Assembly: GCF_000328565.1 (NCBI RefSeq)
Contig: NC_019966.1
Span: forward strand, 1,488,001-1,552,000
DNA length: 64,000 nucleotides
Direction: 5' to 3'
From: Mycobacterium sp. JS623
Lineage (GTDB): Bacteria > Actinomycetota > Actinomycetes > Mycobacteriales > Mycobacteriaceae
Every line of letters starts with the position of its first letter. The first letter of the stretch is position 1. The position numbers and the translations under genes were made by a program. The notes under the pieces were generated by a model, which was not told where the DNA came from, did not search any database, and worked only from the letters and a program-made list of their open reading frames with translations. Shown piece by piece: positions 9,799 through 17,661 of this stretch.

Positions 9799-9883
9799 AA
9801 GCCTCTTCCTGGCTGTGGCCGGGCAAGACAGTGCGCCTCTGGCGCTACGCCCAGGCTGGACCATTGCCACAATAGATCAGATC

Positions 9884-9896
9884 GCATACTGTATGC
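9884..9896. promoter_or_regulatory. GCATAC-N-GTATGC operator (perfect), pnt/panE promoter region
   Basis: GCATACTGTATGC is a perfect 13-bp palindrome, 86 bases before pntAa and 76 before panE. The same word recurs before MFS1/fdhD, and near-identical words occur before frc2, frc3 and hyi. The form (odd-centred, AT-rich TATAC core) fits FCD-type GntR operators. The binding protein is inferred. Confidence 0.65.
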
Positions 9897-9944
9897 AAAC
9901 AGTCCCCTTGAAGACATGCTCGGCCACTGGCCGGTCGTGGCTGT

Positions 9945-9957
9945 ACATGCAGTATGC
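9945..9957. promoter_or_regulatory. Second, weaker GCATAC-N-GTATGC site before panE
   Basis: ACATGCAGTATGC matches 10 of 12 specified bases of the shared palindrome and keeps an intact GTATGC half. It lies 15 bases before the panE GTG and 61 bases centre-to-centre from the perfect copy. Either each divergent promoter has its own site or the pair supports cooperative binding. Confidence 0.4.
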
Positions 9958-9971
9958 GCAGAGGAGTCGCC

Positions 9972-10979
9972 GTGAGAATTGCAGTCGTGGGTGCCGGAGC
10001 GATCGGCGCTTATTGGGGTGCCGCGTTGCACCGGGGTGGGGCAGAAGTTCATCTGATCGCGCGCAACGAGCATCTGCGGGCGATGCGGGAGAACGGTGTG
10101 CAGGTTCTCAGCCCGCGCGGCGACTTCGTCGCATATCCGCATGCGACGGACGATCCCGCCGAGATCGGCCCCGTCGACTACGTCTTCCTTGGTCTGAAGG
10201 CGCACAGCTACCCAACGTGCGGTCCGCTCGTCGAGCCGCTGCTCGGCGAGCGCACCGCGGTGCTGCCCGCGCAGAACGGGATTCCGTGGTGGTACTTCCA
10301 CCAACTGGCAGGTCCATACGAGGGTCGCCGCATCGAGGCCGTGGATCCCGGCGGCGCGACGAGTGCTGTGCTGGCACCGGAGCGGGCCATCGGTTGCGTG
10401 GTGTATCCCGCAACGACGATCGAGGCGCCGGGCGTGATCCGGCATTTGGAGGGCACCCGGTTCTCCATCGGCGAGCCGTCGGGTGACATCTCTCCACGCT
10501 GTAAAGCGTTGAGCGACGCCATGATTGCCGGTGGGCTTAAGGCCCCGGTCGAACCCAACCTGCGTGACGACATCTGGATCAAGCTGATGGGTAACGTCGC
10601 GTTCAACCCGATCAGCGCACTCACCAGGGCGACCATGGTCGAGATCTGTCAGAACCCGAATACGCGCCGGATCGTCACCCAGCTGATGGAAGAGACGCTC
10701 GACATCGCCGCGAGAGTTGGTAGCAGGCCGGACATTTCGATCGAGAAGCGGCTACGCGGAGCGGAAAACGTCGGGCACCACAAGACGTCGATGCTGCAGG
10801 ACCTCGAGGCTGGAAAGCAGCTGGAGCTCGATGCCATTGTCACCGCGGTCGTCGAGATGGCGGACCTCACCGGTGCGCCCGCCCCAACTCTGCGCACTGT
10901 CCACGCTGCCACCGACCTGCTGGCGCGCACCTGCGTGCCACGCGCCCTGCGCACCGACCCCGTCCCGGCCTTGCGCTGA
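9972..10979 (+). CDS. panE: PanE/ApbA-like reductase, candidate oxalyl-CoA reductase
   Basis: This is a 335-residue ketopantoate-reductase-fold enzyme. The NADP Rossmann motif GAGAIG is at 7-12, the probable catalytic Lys at 204 (WIKLMGNVAFNP), and the C-terminal domain has the family string KTSMLQDLEAGKQLE. The GTG at 9972 follows AGAGGAG; an ATG at 9954 is possible. The family usually makes pantoate. However, PanE2 of Methylobacterium extorquens is known as an oxalyl-CoA reductase that makes glyoxylate. The gene sits beside oxc/frc, under the shared operator, with pyk 12 bases downstream and without panB or panC. That context favours oxalyl-CoA reduction, which is an inference. Confidence 0.8.
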   Translation: MRIAVVGAGAIGAYWGAALHRGGAEVHLIARNEHLRAMRENGVQVLSPRGDFVAYPHATDDPAEIGPVDYVFLGLKAHSYPTCGPLVEPLLGERTAVLPAQNGIPWWYFHQLAGPYEGRRIEAVDPGGATSAVLAPERAIGCVVYPATTIEAPGVIRHLEGTRFSIGEPSGDISPRCKALSDAMIAGGLKAPVEPNLRDDIWIKLMGNVAFNPISALTRATMVEICQNPNTRRIVTQLMEETLDIAARVGSRPDISIEKRLRGAENVGHHKTSMLQDLEAGKQLELDAIVTAVVEMADLTGAPAPTLRTVHAATDLLARTCVPRALRTDPVPALR

Positions 10980-10991
10980 GAAAGGAACACC

Positions 10992-12413
10992 GTGAACCGA
11001 CGCGCAAAGATCGTCTGCACCCTTGGGCCGGCCACCGCCACCGCTTCCCGACTCGTCGAACTCATCGACGCCGGAATGGATGTGGCGCGGCTCAACTTCA
11101 GCCACGGCACCCAGGCCGAGCATTCCGTTGTTTACGACACGGTCCGCCAAATCGCCGCCGAGCGCGGACGGGCGGTGGGCGTGCTCGCGGACCTGCAGGG
11201 CCCGAAGATCCGGCTGGGCCGCTTCGCCGACGGACCGGTGTACTGGGCCGCCGGTGAGCAGATCGTCATCACCACCGTGCCGTGCGCTGGCGACCACGAC
11301 AGAGTGTCGACGACGTACGACGGCTTGGCGTCCGACGTGCGGGCCGGCGATCGGCTGTTGGTCAACGACGGCAAGATCGAACTGCGGGTGCTCGACGTGC
11401 ACACCGACGACGTCCGTTGCGAGGTGATCCACGGCGGACCCGTCAGCGACAACAAGGGCATCTCGCTGCCGGGCGTCGCGGTGAGCGTTCCGCCGTTGTC
11501 CGAGAAGGACATCGAGGACCTGAGGTTCGCCTTGGAACTCGGTGTGGACATGGTGGCCATGTCATTCGTCCGTGCGCCCGAGGAGGTCAAGCTCGCGCAC
11601 GCGGTGATGGACGAGATGGGCAAGCGAGTTCCCGTCATGGTGAAACTCGAGAAACCGGAGGCGGTTACGGACTTGCGTGCGATCGTCGACGCGTTCGACG
11701 GCTTGATGGTCGCCCGCGGCGACCTCGGGGTGGAGATGCCCTTGGAACAGGTGCCGTTGGTGCAGAAGCGGGCCATCAACCTGTGCCGGCACGCGGCCAA
11801 GCCAGTGATCGTGGCGACTCACATGCTCGACTCGATGGTCGCCGACATGCGTCCGACTCGGGCCGAGGTGTCCGACGTGGCGAACGCAGTCTTCGACGGC
11901 GCCGACGCGGTGATGTTGTCAGCGGAGACCAGTGTCGGCGCTTATCCCGCCCACACGGTCGAGACGATGGGACGCATCGTTGTGACGGCGGAAGACGGAC
12001 TGCGCCAACGGAAAACGACGGAAGATCCGCTCGAGGAAGACGAGGATGCCAGCATCAGTGATGCCGTTGCGGCCGCCGCTTGCGAACTCGGCAGGCGGAT
12101 CGGGGCAGCGGCGCTGTGCTGCTTCACTCGCTCGGGGGAGACGGCCATGCGGTTGGCTAAGCAGCGGTCGCCGCTGCCGTTGATTGCCTTCGCGCACAAC
12201 GAGTCGGTCAGGGCCCGGTTGGCGTTCTCCTGGGGCATCCAGTCGGCTGTGCTGGCGGCGTCAAGCACGGCGGAGACTATCCCAGCCGAAGTGAGCCGGG
12301 GTCTATCCGCCTTGGGTATCTCCCATCCGGGCAGCCTGGTGGTCGTGGTGTCCGGAAGTCGCAGCGGGGTAGCCGGTTACACCGACCGGATGCGTGTGCT
12401 TCGCATCGAGTGA
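10992..12413 (+). CDS. pyk: Pyruvate kinase
   Basis: Pyruvate kinase (473 residues) converts phosphoenolpyruvate and ADP to pyruvate and ATP. The family landmarks are NFSHG (35-39), KIRLG, the K-L-E-K-P-E catalytic stretch, ARGDLGVE and MLSAET, followed by a regulatory C-terminal domain. The usual ATQML motif reads ATHML here. The GTG start follows GAAAGGA, 12 bases after panE, so the two are one operon. The location suggests a second isozyme serving the glyoxylate-glycerate branch rather than general glycolysis. Confidence 0.93.
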   Translation: MNRRAKIVCTLGPATATASRLVELIDAGMDVARLNFSHGTQAEHSVVYDTVRQIAAERGRAVGVLADLQGPKIRLGRFADGPVYWAAGEQIVITTVPCAGDHDRVSTTYDGLASDVRAGDRLLVNDGKIELRVLDVHTDDVRCEVIHGGPVSDNKGISLPGVAVSVPPLSEKDIEDLRFALELGVDMVAMSFVRAPEEVKLAHAVMDEMGKRVPVMVKLEKPEAVTDLRAIVDAFDGLMVARGDLGVEMPLEQVPLVQKRAINLCRHAAKPVIVATHMLDSMVADMRPTRAEVSDVANAVFDGADAVMLSAETSVGAYPAHTVETMGRIVVTAEDGLRQRKTTEDPLEEDEDASISDAVAAAACELGRRIGAAALCCFTRSGETAMRLAKQRSPLPLIAFAHNESVRARLAFSWGIQSAVLAASSTAETIPAEVSRGLSALGISHPGSLVVVVSGSRSGVAGYTDRMRVLRIE

Positions 12414-12422
12414 CGAAGCGGT

Positions 12423-12447
12423 GTGGGGCCGGTTAAGCCGGCCCCAC
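12423..12447. terminator. Stem-loop between convergent pyk and PAS gene
   Basis: A 10-bp GC-rich stem (GTGGGGCCGG / CCGGCCCCAC) with a 5-base loop lies 10 bases after the pyk stop and overlaps the last codons of the convergent PAS gene. No clear U tract follows, as is common in mycobacteria. Confidence 0.6.
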
Positions 12448-12894
12448 GCGGCTCTCGAGCTCGGAGATCTTCGCGCGCAACTCCCGCTCAGCGATACGCC
12501 GTTCACTGACCTCACGCATGATCGCGGAGATCCCAACGATCTGGTCGGCGCCGTCGCGCAGCAACGCCACGCTGAACTCGATGGACAACCGCTGGCCGTC
12601 GCGGTGGGTGGCGGGCACGCTCAACAGCTTGTCGCCGTAACGCGTGTAGCCGGTGGCCATCGTCTGGAAATAGCCCTTCCAGTGCCGGTTGCGCAGCTTC
12701 TCCGGAATGATGATGTCGAGGTTCTGGCCGATCGCCTCTTCGACGGGGTAGCCGAACATTCGCGCGGCCCCTTCGTTCCACAGTCGGATGATCCCTGCCG
12801 GGTCAGTCACCACGATGGCCTCGGCGGATTCCTTCACGACCGCTGTGGCAAGCCATTCCTCGGTCACGCCGGCCACGCTCGCGCCTTCAGTCAC
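12433..12894 (-). CDS. Stand-alone PAS domain protein
   Basis: This 153-residue protein is a single PAS/S-box domain (about 15-130: AIVVTDPAGIIRLWN, FGYPVEEAIGQNLDIIIPE, then THRDGQRLSIEFSVALLRD) followed by a short charged helix. It has no kinase, cyclase or DNA-binding output. PAS domains sense redox state, ligands or light, or mediate dimerisation. It is divergent from the LysR gene, so it may act in the same circuit, but the cofactor and partner are not visible. Confidence 0.85.
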   Translation of the reverse strand: MTEGASVAGVTEEWLATAVVKESAEAIVVTDPAGIIRLWNEGAARMFGYPVEEAIGQNLDIIIPEKLRNRHWKGYFQTMATGYTRYGDKLLSVPATHRDGQRLSIEFSVALLRDGADQIVGISAIMREVSERRIAERELRAKISELESRVGPA

Positions 12895-13004
12895 GTCACA
12901 CTCCGTTCCTTATCCGATCGCTCGCTGGACATCCTCGCAGCGGAGGCCTAGCATACGCAATATCGAATACTGAATACAATCTTGTGAACGACGGAGGAAA
13001 GCCT

Positions 13005-13937
13005 GTGCTGTTGCGCCAGCTGGAGTACTTCGTGGCGGTGGCCAGGGAACGGCACTTCGCCCGCGCGGCCGAGAGCTGTTACGTGTCCCAGCCGGCCCTG
13101 TCGACGTCGATCGCCAAGCTGGAGCGCGAGCTGAGCGTCACCCTCATCAACCGCGGGCAGAACTTCGAGGGGCTGACGCCCGAGGGGGAGCGCCTGGTCG
13201 TGTGGGCCAAGCGCGTGCTTGCCGAACACGATGCGCTCAAGGCCGAGGCGGCCGCGATGCGGTCCGGTATCTCCGCGACCCTGCGGCTCGGAATCGGGCC
13301 GACGGTGTCGACGACCGCCGCGCTTCCCGTGGCCGCCTTCTGCGCGCTGCATCCCCTGGCCAGGGTCAAGGTGTGTTCGCGGCTGTCATCCACCGAACTG
13401 CTGCGCCAACTGCGCGACTTCGAGTTGGACGCGGCAATAGCGCATTTCGGTCCCGACGACCAATCAGGCCTCGAGGTGGTGCCGCTCTACGAAGAGCAGT
13501 ACGTGCTGCTGGTGTCGGGAGATCAGCTGGTGCCCGCCGAGCGGACCATCACGTGGGCCGAGGCTGCGCAGCTGCCGTTGGCGCTGCTGACGCCGGATAT
13601 GCGGTTCCGCCAGTTCATCGACAAGGCGTTCGCCGACAGCGGCGCGACGGCGGCGCCTCAAGTAGAAACCGATTCCGTCGCATCGCTTTACGCCCATGTG
13701 GCCACGGGCGCATGGGCGAGCGTGGTGCCCCACACCTGGCTGCGGGCAATGCCGGTCAACGGAGCGGCGCGAGCCATCCGCCTCGTCGAACCGGATACCA
13801 GGGCACAGATCTCGATGGCGATCCACGCGGGAATGCCGGGTTCGGTTGCCGCAAGGGCGTTCTTGAACGTCGCGGTCGGAACGCCGCTGAACGACATATT
13901 TGAACTCCACCGAAAGGACCTCGTGCACGTCGCATAA
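13005..13937 (+). CDS. LysR family regulator upstream of oxc
   Basis: This 310-residue LysR protein has its winged helix at about 1-60 (LRQLEYFVAVARERHFARAAESCYVSQPALSTSIAKLE) and a periplasmic-binding-like effector domain (about 90-295). The GTG at 13005 is preferred because GGAGGAA precedes it; the GTG at 12984 has no such site. It reads in the same direction as oxc-frc, with a perfect 19-bp palindrome containing a T-N11-A LysR box in between. It is therefore the likely activator of oxc-frc and perhaps fds. FdsR, a LysR protein, controls fds in Cupriavidus. The inducer (oxalyl-CoA, oxalate or formate) is a guess. Confidence 0.88.
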   Translation: MLLRQLEYFVAVARERHFARAAESCYVSQPALSTSIAKLERELSVTLINRGQNFEGLTPEGERLVVWAKRVLAEHDALKAEAAAMRSGISATLRLGIGPTVSTTAALPVAAFCALHPLARVKVCSRLSSTELLRQLRDFELDAAIAHFGPDDQSGLEVVPLYEEQYVLLVSGDQLVPAERTITWAEAAQLPLALLTPDMRFRQFIDKAFADSGATAAPQVETDSVASLYAHVATGAWASVVPHTWLRAMPVNGAARAIRLVEPDTRAQISMAIHAGMPGSVAARAFLNVAVGTPLNDIFELHRKDLVHVA

Positions 13938-13973
13938 TGGCGCATTTCTTGCGGGCACCGACGTGTCTCACGG

Positions 13974-13992
13974 TGATAACCGACGGTTATCA
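13974..13992. promoter_or_regulatory. Perfect 19-bp palindrome, probable LysR box for oxc
   Basis: TGATAACCGACGGTTATCA is a perfect odd-centred palindrome. Its inner ATAACCGACGGTTAT is a T-N11-A LysR-type box. It ends 96 bases before the oxc start, the usual distance for LysR activators. No copy was seen elsewhere in the window. Confidence 0.6.
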
Positions 13993-14088
13993 AGCGATCA
14001 CAGACAAGTCTTGGACGCACGCAGCAGCGACGCGGAAAGTTAATTCCAACAAGGCAATAAGCGCGAACAGCCAGGAAGGGCTCACACC

Positions 14089-15831
14089 ATGACCATTGCT
14101 TCCCTGCCGGACACGGAGGTAGAGAGCATTCCCGATCCGCAAGAGCCGGGTGCACTCACCGATGGGATCCATCTGGTTGTCGACGCGCTCAAGCTCAACG
14201 ACGTGCACACCATCTACGGCGTGGTCGGCATCCCGATCACCGACCTGGCCCGGCTCGCGCAGGCGTCGGGCATCCGTTACATCGGCTTCCGCCATGAGAG
14301 CGACGCTGGCCACGCTGCTGCCGCGGCCGGTTTCCTCACCAAGAAGCCCGGCATCTGCCTGACGGTTTCCGCTCCAGGATTTCTCAATGGGCTTGTCGCG
14401 CTTGCCAATGCGACCACCAACTGCTTCCCGATGGTGCAGATCTCCGGGTCGAGCGAGCGCCACCTCGTCGATCTTCAGCGTGGGGACTACGAGGAGATGG
14501 ATCAGCTGGCTGCGGCCAGGATGTTCGCCAAGGCGGCCTACCGCGTATCGCGGGCCGAGGATATCGGCCGCGGCGTCGCCCGCGCGATCCGCACCGCGGT
14601 GTCTGGCCGTCCCGGTGGCGTCTACCTCGACATCCCTGCCGCCGTGCTCGGTGAGGTCATCGACGCACAGGAGGCAGCCAAGACGCTGTGGAAGGTCGTC
14701 AATCCGGCGCCGCGGCAGCTACCGGAGACCGAGATGGTCGACTCCGCAATCGATTTGCTGGCCAACGCGAAGCGGCCGCTGATCGTGCTCGGCAAGGGTG
14801 CGGCCTACGCGCGGGCAGACGAGCAGATCCGCGAGTTCGTCGAGACCACCGGCGTGCCCTATCTGCCGATGTCGATGGCCAAGGGACTGCTGCCCGACGA
14901 CCATCCGCAGTCCGCGGCCACGGCGCGCTCGCTCGCCCTGAAACGGGCCGACGTGGTGATGCTCGTCGGTGCCCGGCTCAACTGGCTGCTCGGGCATGGC
15001 GACGCGCCGCAATGGAATCCGGACGCCAAGTTCATCCAGGTCGACATCGCGGCCAGCGAGATGGATAGCAACCAACCCATCGCTGCCCCTCTCGTCGGTG
15101 ACATCGAGTCGGTGATGGAAGCCATGCTGGAGCGGGCGAAGCCGGGCCAGATCACCGTCCAGACCGAGTGGCGAGAAGAGCTCGCTTCCAAGTCGGAAGG
15201 GAACGTCTCAAAGATGGCTGGCCGGCTGGAAGCCGCGCTGACCGCGCACCCGATGAAGTTCCTCGGCGCGCTGCAGGCCATCCGTGACGTGCTGCACGAC
15301 AACCCACAGGCCTACGTCGTCAACGAGGGCGCAAACGCACTCGACTTGGCGCGCAACACCATTGGCATGCAGGTACCCCGCCACCGATTGGACAGCGGGA
15401 CATGGGGCGTGATGGGCATCGGCATGGGCTACGCGATCGCCGCCGCCGTCGAGACAGGCGATCCGGTCGTCGCGATCGAAGGCGACAGCGCATTCGGCTT
15501 CAGCGGTATGGAGCTGGAGGCCGTCTGCCGCTACAACCTGCCGATCGTCACCGTCATCCTCAACAACAGCGGTGTCTACCGCGGCGATGACGCCTCGACC
15601 ACGTCCGATCCGGCGCCGACGGCGCTGCGGGCACGCCACGAATACATGATCAAGGCCTTCGGCGGCAAGGGATATCAGGCGACCACGCCCGCAGAAGTCG
15701 GCGCCGCGCTGCGTGAAGCCCTCGCGTCGGGCAGACCTGCACTCATCGACTGCGTCATCGACCCCGCGGACGGCACCGAGAGCGGCAATATCGCGCACCT
15801 CAACCCCAAGGGCATCACCGCAAAGCACTGA
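14089..15831 (+). CDS. oxc: Oxalyl-CoA decarboxylase
   Basis: Oxc (580 residues) is a thiamine-diphosphate enzyme that turns oxalyl-CoA into formyl-CoA and CO2. The cofactor-activating Glu is E70 (GFRHESDAGHAA) and Tyr134 matches the active-site tyrosine of Oxalobacter Oxc. The ThDP/Mg motif is GDSAFGFSGMELE ... NNSGVYRG. The C-terminal lid TESGNIAHLNPKG keeps the Ser but has Asn where Oxalobacter has Arg. AGGAAGG lies before the ATG. frc follows 36 bases downstream and the formate dehydrogenase genes follow frc, giving the complete energy branch from oxalate to CO2. Confidence 0.96.
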   Translation: MTIASLPDTEVESIPDPQEPGALTDGIHLVVDALKLNDVHTIYGVVGIPITDLARLAQASGIRYIGFRHESDAGHAAAAAGFLTKKPGICLTVSAPGFLNGLVALANATTNCFPMVQISGSSERHLVDLQRGDYEEMDQLAAARMFAKAAYRVSRAEDIGRGVARAIRTAVSGRPGGVYLDIPAAVLGEVIDAQEAAKTLWKVVNPAPRQLPETEMVDSAIDLLANAKRPLIVLGKGAAYARADEQIREFVETTGVPYLPMSMAKGLLPDDHPQSAATARSLALKRADVVMLVGARLNWLLGHGDAPQWNPDAKFIQVDIAASEMDSNQPIAAPLVGDIESVMEAMLERAKPGQITVQTEWREELASKSEGNVSKMAGRLEAALTAHPMKFLGALQAIRDVLHDNPQAYVVNEGANALDLARNTIGMQVPRHRLDSGTWGVMGIGMGYAIAAAVETGDPVVAIEGDSAFGFSGMELEAVCRYNLPIVTVILNNSGVYRGDDASTTSDPAPTALRARHEYMIKAFGGKGYQATTPAEVGAALREALASGRPALIDCVIDPADGTESGNIAHLNPKGITAKH

Positions 15832-15867
15832 ACACCGACACGATCAACTAACGAAAGGAAACGTGTC

Positions 15868-17124
15868 ATGACCGATTTGCCGCTCTCCGGGATCAAGGTG
15901 ATCGACTTCACCGGGGTCCAGGCGGGCCCGGCGTGCACCCAGATGCTCGCCTGGTTCGGAGCCGACGTACTTAAGGTGGAGCGCACGAGCGGGGGTGACG
16001 TGACCCGTAGTCAGCTGCGGGACATCCCCGATCAGGATGCGCTGTACTTCACCATGCTCAACAGCAACAAGCGTTCGCTGGCGATCAACACGAAGTCACC
16101 CGAGGGTCTCGAGGTGATGGAGAAGCTGATCCGCGGCGCCGACGTGTTGGTCGAGAACTTCGCACCGGGCGCGATGGACCGCATGGGGTTGTCGTGGGAG
16201 AACATCCAGAAGTGGAACCCCCGGCTGATCTTCGGCTCTGTCAAGGGCTTCAACGACGACTCGTCGTGGAATGACCTCAAGGTCTATGAGAACGTCGCGC
16301 AATGCGCGGGCGGAAACGCCTCGACCACCGGCTTCTGGGACGGCCCGCCGACGGTAGCCGGCGCTGCTCTCGGTGACAGCAACACCGGCATGCACCTGTT
16401 GATCGGCATCCTGACCGCGCTGATCCAGCGCGACAAGACCGGCAGGGGCCAGAAGGTCTCGGCTGCAATGCAGGACGCCGTGCTGAACCTGTGCCGGGTC
16501 AAGCTGCGCGACCAGCAGCGGCTGGAACGTGTTGGCTACCTTGAGGAGTACCCGCAGTGGCCGAACGGCGAGTTCGGCGAGGCCGTGCCCCGTGGCGGCA
16601 ATGCCGGCGGCGGCGGCCAGCCGGGCTGGGTGGTGAAGTGCAAGGGTTGGGAGACCGACCCGAACGCCTACATCTACTTCACCATCCAGGAGCAGAACTG
16701 GAAGCGCACCGCCGAGGCGATCGGCCGGCCGGAGTGGGTCGATGACCCGGGCTATGCCACCGCGCGTGCCCGCCAGGACAAGATCTTCGACATCTTCGCC
16801 GAGATCGAGAAGTGGCTCGCCGACAAGACGAAGTGGGAGGCCGTCGACATCCTGCGTGAGTGGGAGGTGCCGTGTGCGCCGGTGATGTCGATGAAGGACC
16901 TCGCCGACGACAAGGATCTGCGCAAGAGCGGCAGCATCGTGGAGGTCGAGCAGAAGGGGCGTGGCACGTTCCTGACGGTCGGCAGCCCGATCAAGTTCTC
17001 GGAGTTCAAGCCCGACATCAAGGGTGCGCCGTTGCTCGGTGAGCACACCGACGAGGTTCTTGCCGAGCTTGGGTACGACGCGGACACCATCGCTGCGTGG
17101 CACGAGAAGAAGGTCGTCGTCTAA
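15868..17124 (+). CDS. frc: Formyl-CoA:oxalate CoA-transferase
   Basis: This class III CoA-transferase (418 residues) moves CoA from formyl-CoA to oxalate, releasing formate and regenerating oxalyl-CoA for Oxc. It is close to Oxalobacter Frc throughout ([52 protein letters not shown]). The catalytic Asp is D170 and the mobile glycine loop is [11 protein letters not shown]. It is cotranscribed with oxc and ends at a long perfect stem-loop. Two other transferases in the window differ at these segments and probably have other CoA donors. Confidence 0.96.
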   Translation: MTDLPLSGIKVIDFTGVQAGPACTQMLAWFGADVLKVERTSGGDVTRSQLRDIPDQDALYFTMLNSNKRSLAINTKSPEGLEVMEKLIRGADVLVENFAPGAMDRMGLSWENIQKWNPRLIFGSVKGFNDDSSWNDLKVYENVAQCAGGNASTTGFWDGPPTVAGAALGDSNTGMHLLIGILTALIQRDKTGRGQKVSAAMQDAVLNLCRVKLRDQQRLERVGYLEEYPQWPNGEFGEAVPRGGNAGGGGQPGWVVKCKGWETDPNAYIYFTIQEQNWKRTAEAIGRPEWVDDPGYATARARQDKIFDIFAEIEKWLADKTKWEAVDILREWEVPCAPVMSMKDLADDKDLRKSGSIVEVEQKGRGTFLTVGSPIKFSEFKPDIKGAPLLGEHTDEVLAELGYDADTIAAWHEKKVVV

Positions 17125-17135
17125 CCCGCCCGCAC

Positions 17136-17180
17136 GGGTGAGAACTGCCCCAGATCCCCCCTCCGGGGCAGTTCTCACCC
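17136..17180 (+). terminator. 16-bp perfect stem-loop after frc
   Basis: The arms (17136-17151 and 17165-17180; GGGTGAGAACTGCCCC and its exact complement) enclose a 13-base pyrimidine-rich loop, followed by TTTCG. It begins 11 bases after the frc stop and ends 22 bases before fdsG. It should end oxc-frc transcripts or limit read-through into fds, which has little room for a separate promoter. Confidence 0.75.
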
Positions 17181-17202
17181 TTTCGCTTAGGAGGCGAGCG
17201 CT

Positions 17203-17661
17203 ATGAGCGTCACTCTCGTCCGAGATATCGTCGCCACTTATCGAGGGCAGCGCGGCGCGCTGCTTCCCATCCTGCACGCGGTGCAGGAGAGCCTGGGATA
17301 TGTTCCGCCGGACGCAATTCCGGTGCTGGCAGAGGAACTCAACCTGTCCCGCGCCGACGTGCACGGGGTGGTGTCGTTCTATCACGACTTCCGCTCCGCA
17401 CCCGCAGGTCGCACCACAGTGCGCATCTGCCGGGGCGAGGCGTGCCAGGCGGTCGGGGCAGAGCGACTCGTGGACCATCTGAAGGACACCTGCGGCTTGT
17501 CGCTGGGCGAGACAAGCCCGGACGGTTCACTGACTGTCGAGCAGGTCTTCTGCCTCGGCAACTGCGCGCTTGGCCCCGCGGCGCAAGTGAATGGCAGGCT
17601 CCGCGGCCGGCTCGATGAGGCGGAGTTGTCGGCGATACTCGACGAGGCGGTCACGCCATGA
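17203..17661 (+). CDS. fdsG: NAD-dependent formate dehydrogenase gamma subunit
   Basis: FdsG (152 residues) is the NuoE-like [2Fe-2S] subunit of soluble NAD-dependent formate dehydrogenase. The cluster cysteines are C76, C81, C117 and C121 (CRGEACQAVG, CLGNCALGP). The perfect Shine-Dalgarno TTAGGAGG precedes the ATG. It begins the fdsG-B-A-D operon and passes electrons between the FdsA iron-sulfur chain and FdsB. It is a formate dehydrogenase rather than a complex I subunit because it is followed by a Mo-containing alpha subunit and fdsD. Confidence 0.94.
   Translation: MSVTLVRDIVATYRGQRGALLPILHAVQESLGYVPPDAIPVLAEELNLSRADVHGVVSFYHDFRSAPAGRTTVRICRGEACQAVGAERLVDHLKDTCGLSLGETSPDGSLTVEQVFCLGNCALGPAAQVNGRLRGRLDEAELSAILDEAVTP

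Noticed and set aside
12965..12977. GAATACTGAATAC as a further operator of the shared set
   Set aside because: 9/12 matches are expected many times in 64 kb by chance; kept only as a remark in the PAS/LysR finding.
16096..17478. A 460-codon open frame antisense to frc and fdsG
   Set aside because: It crosses a clear terminator and two well-identified genes; no protein-like features.
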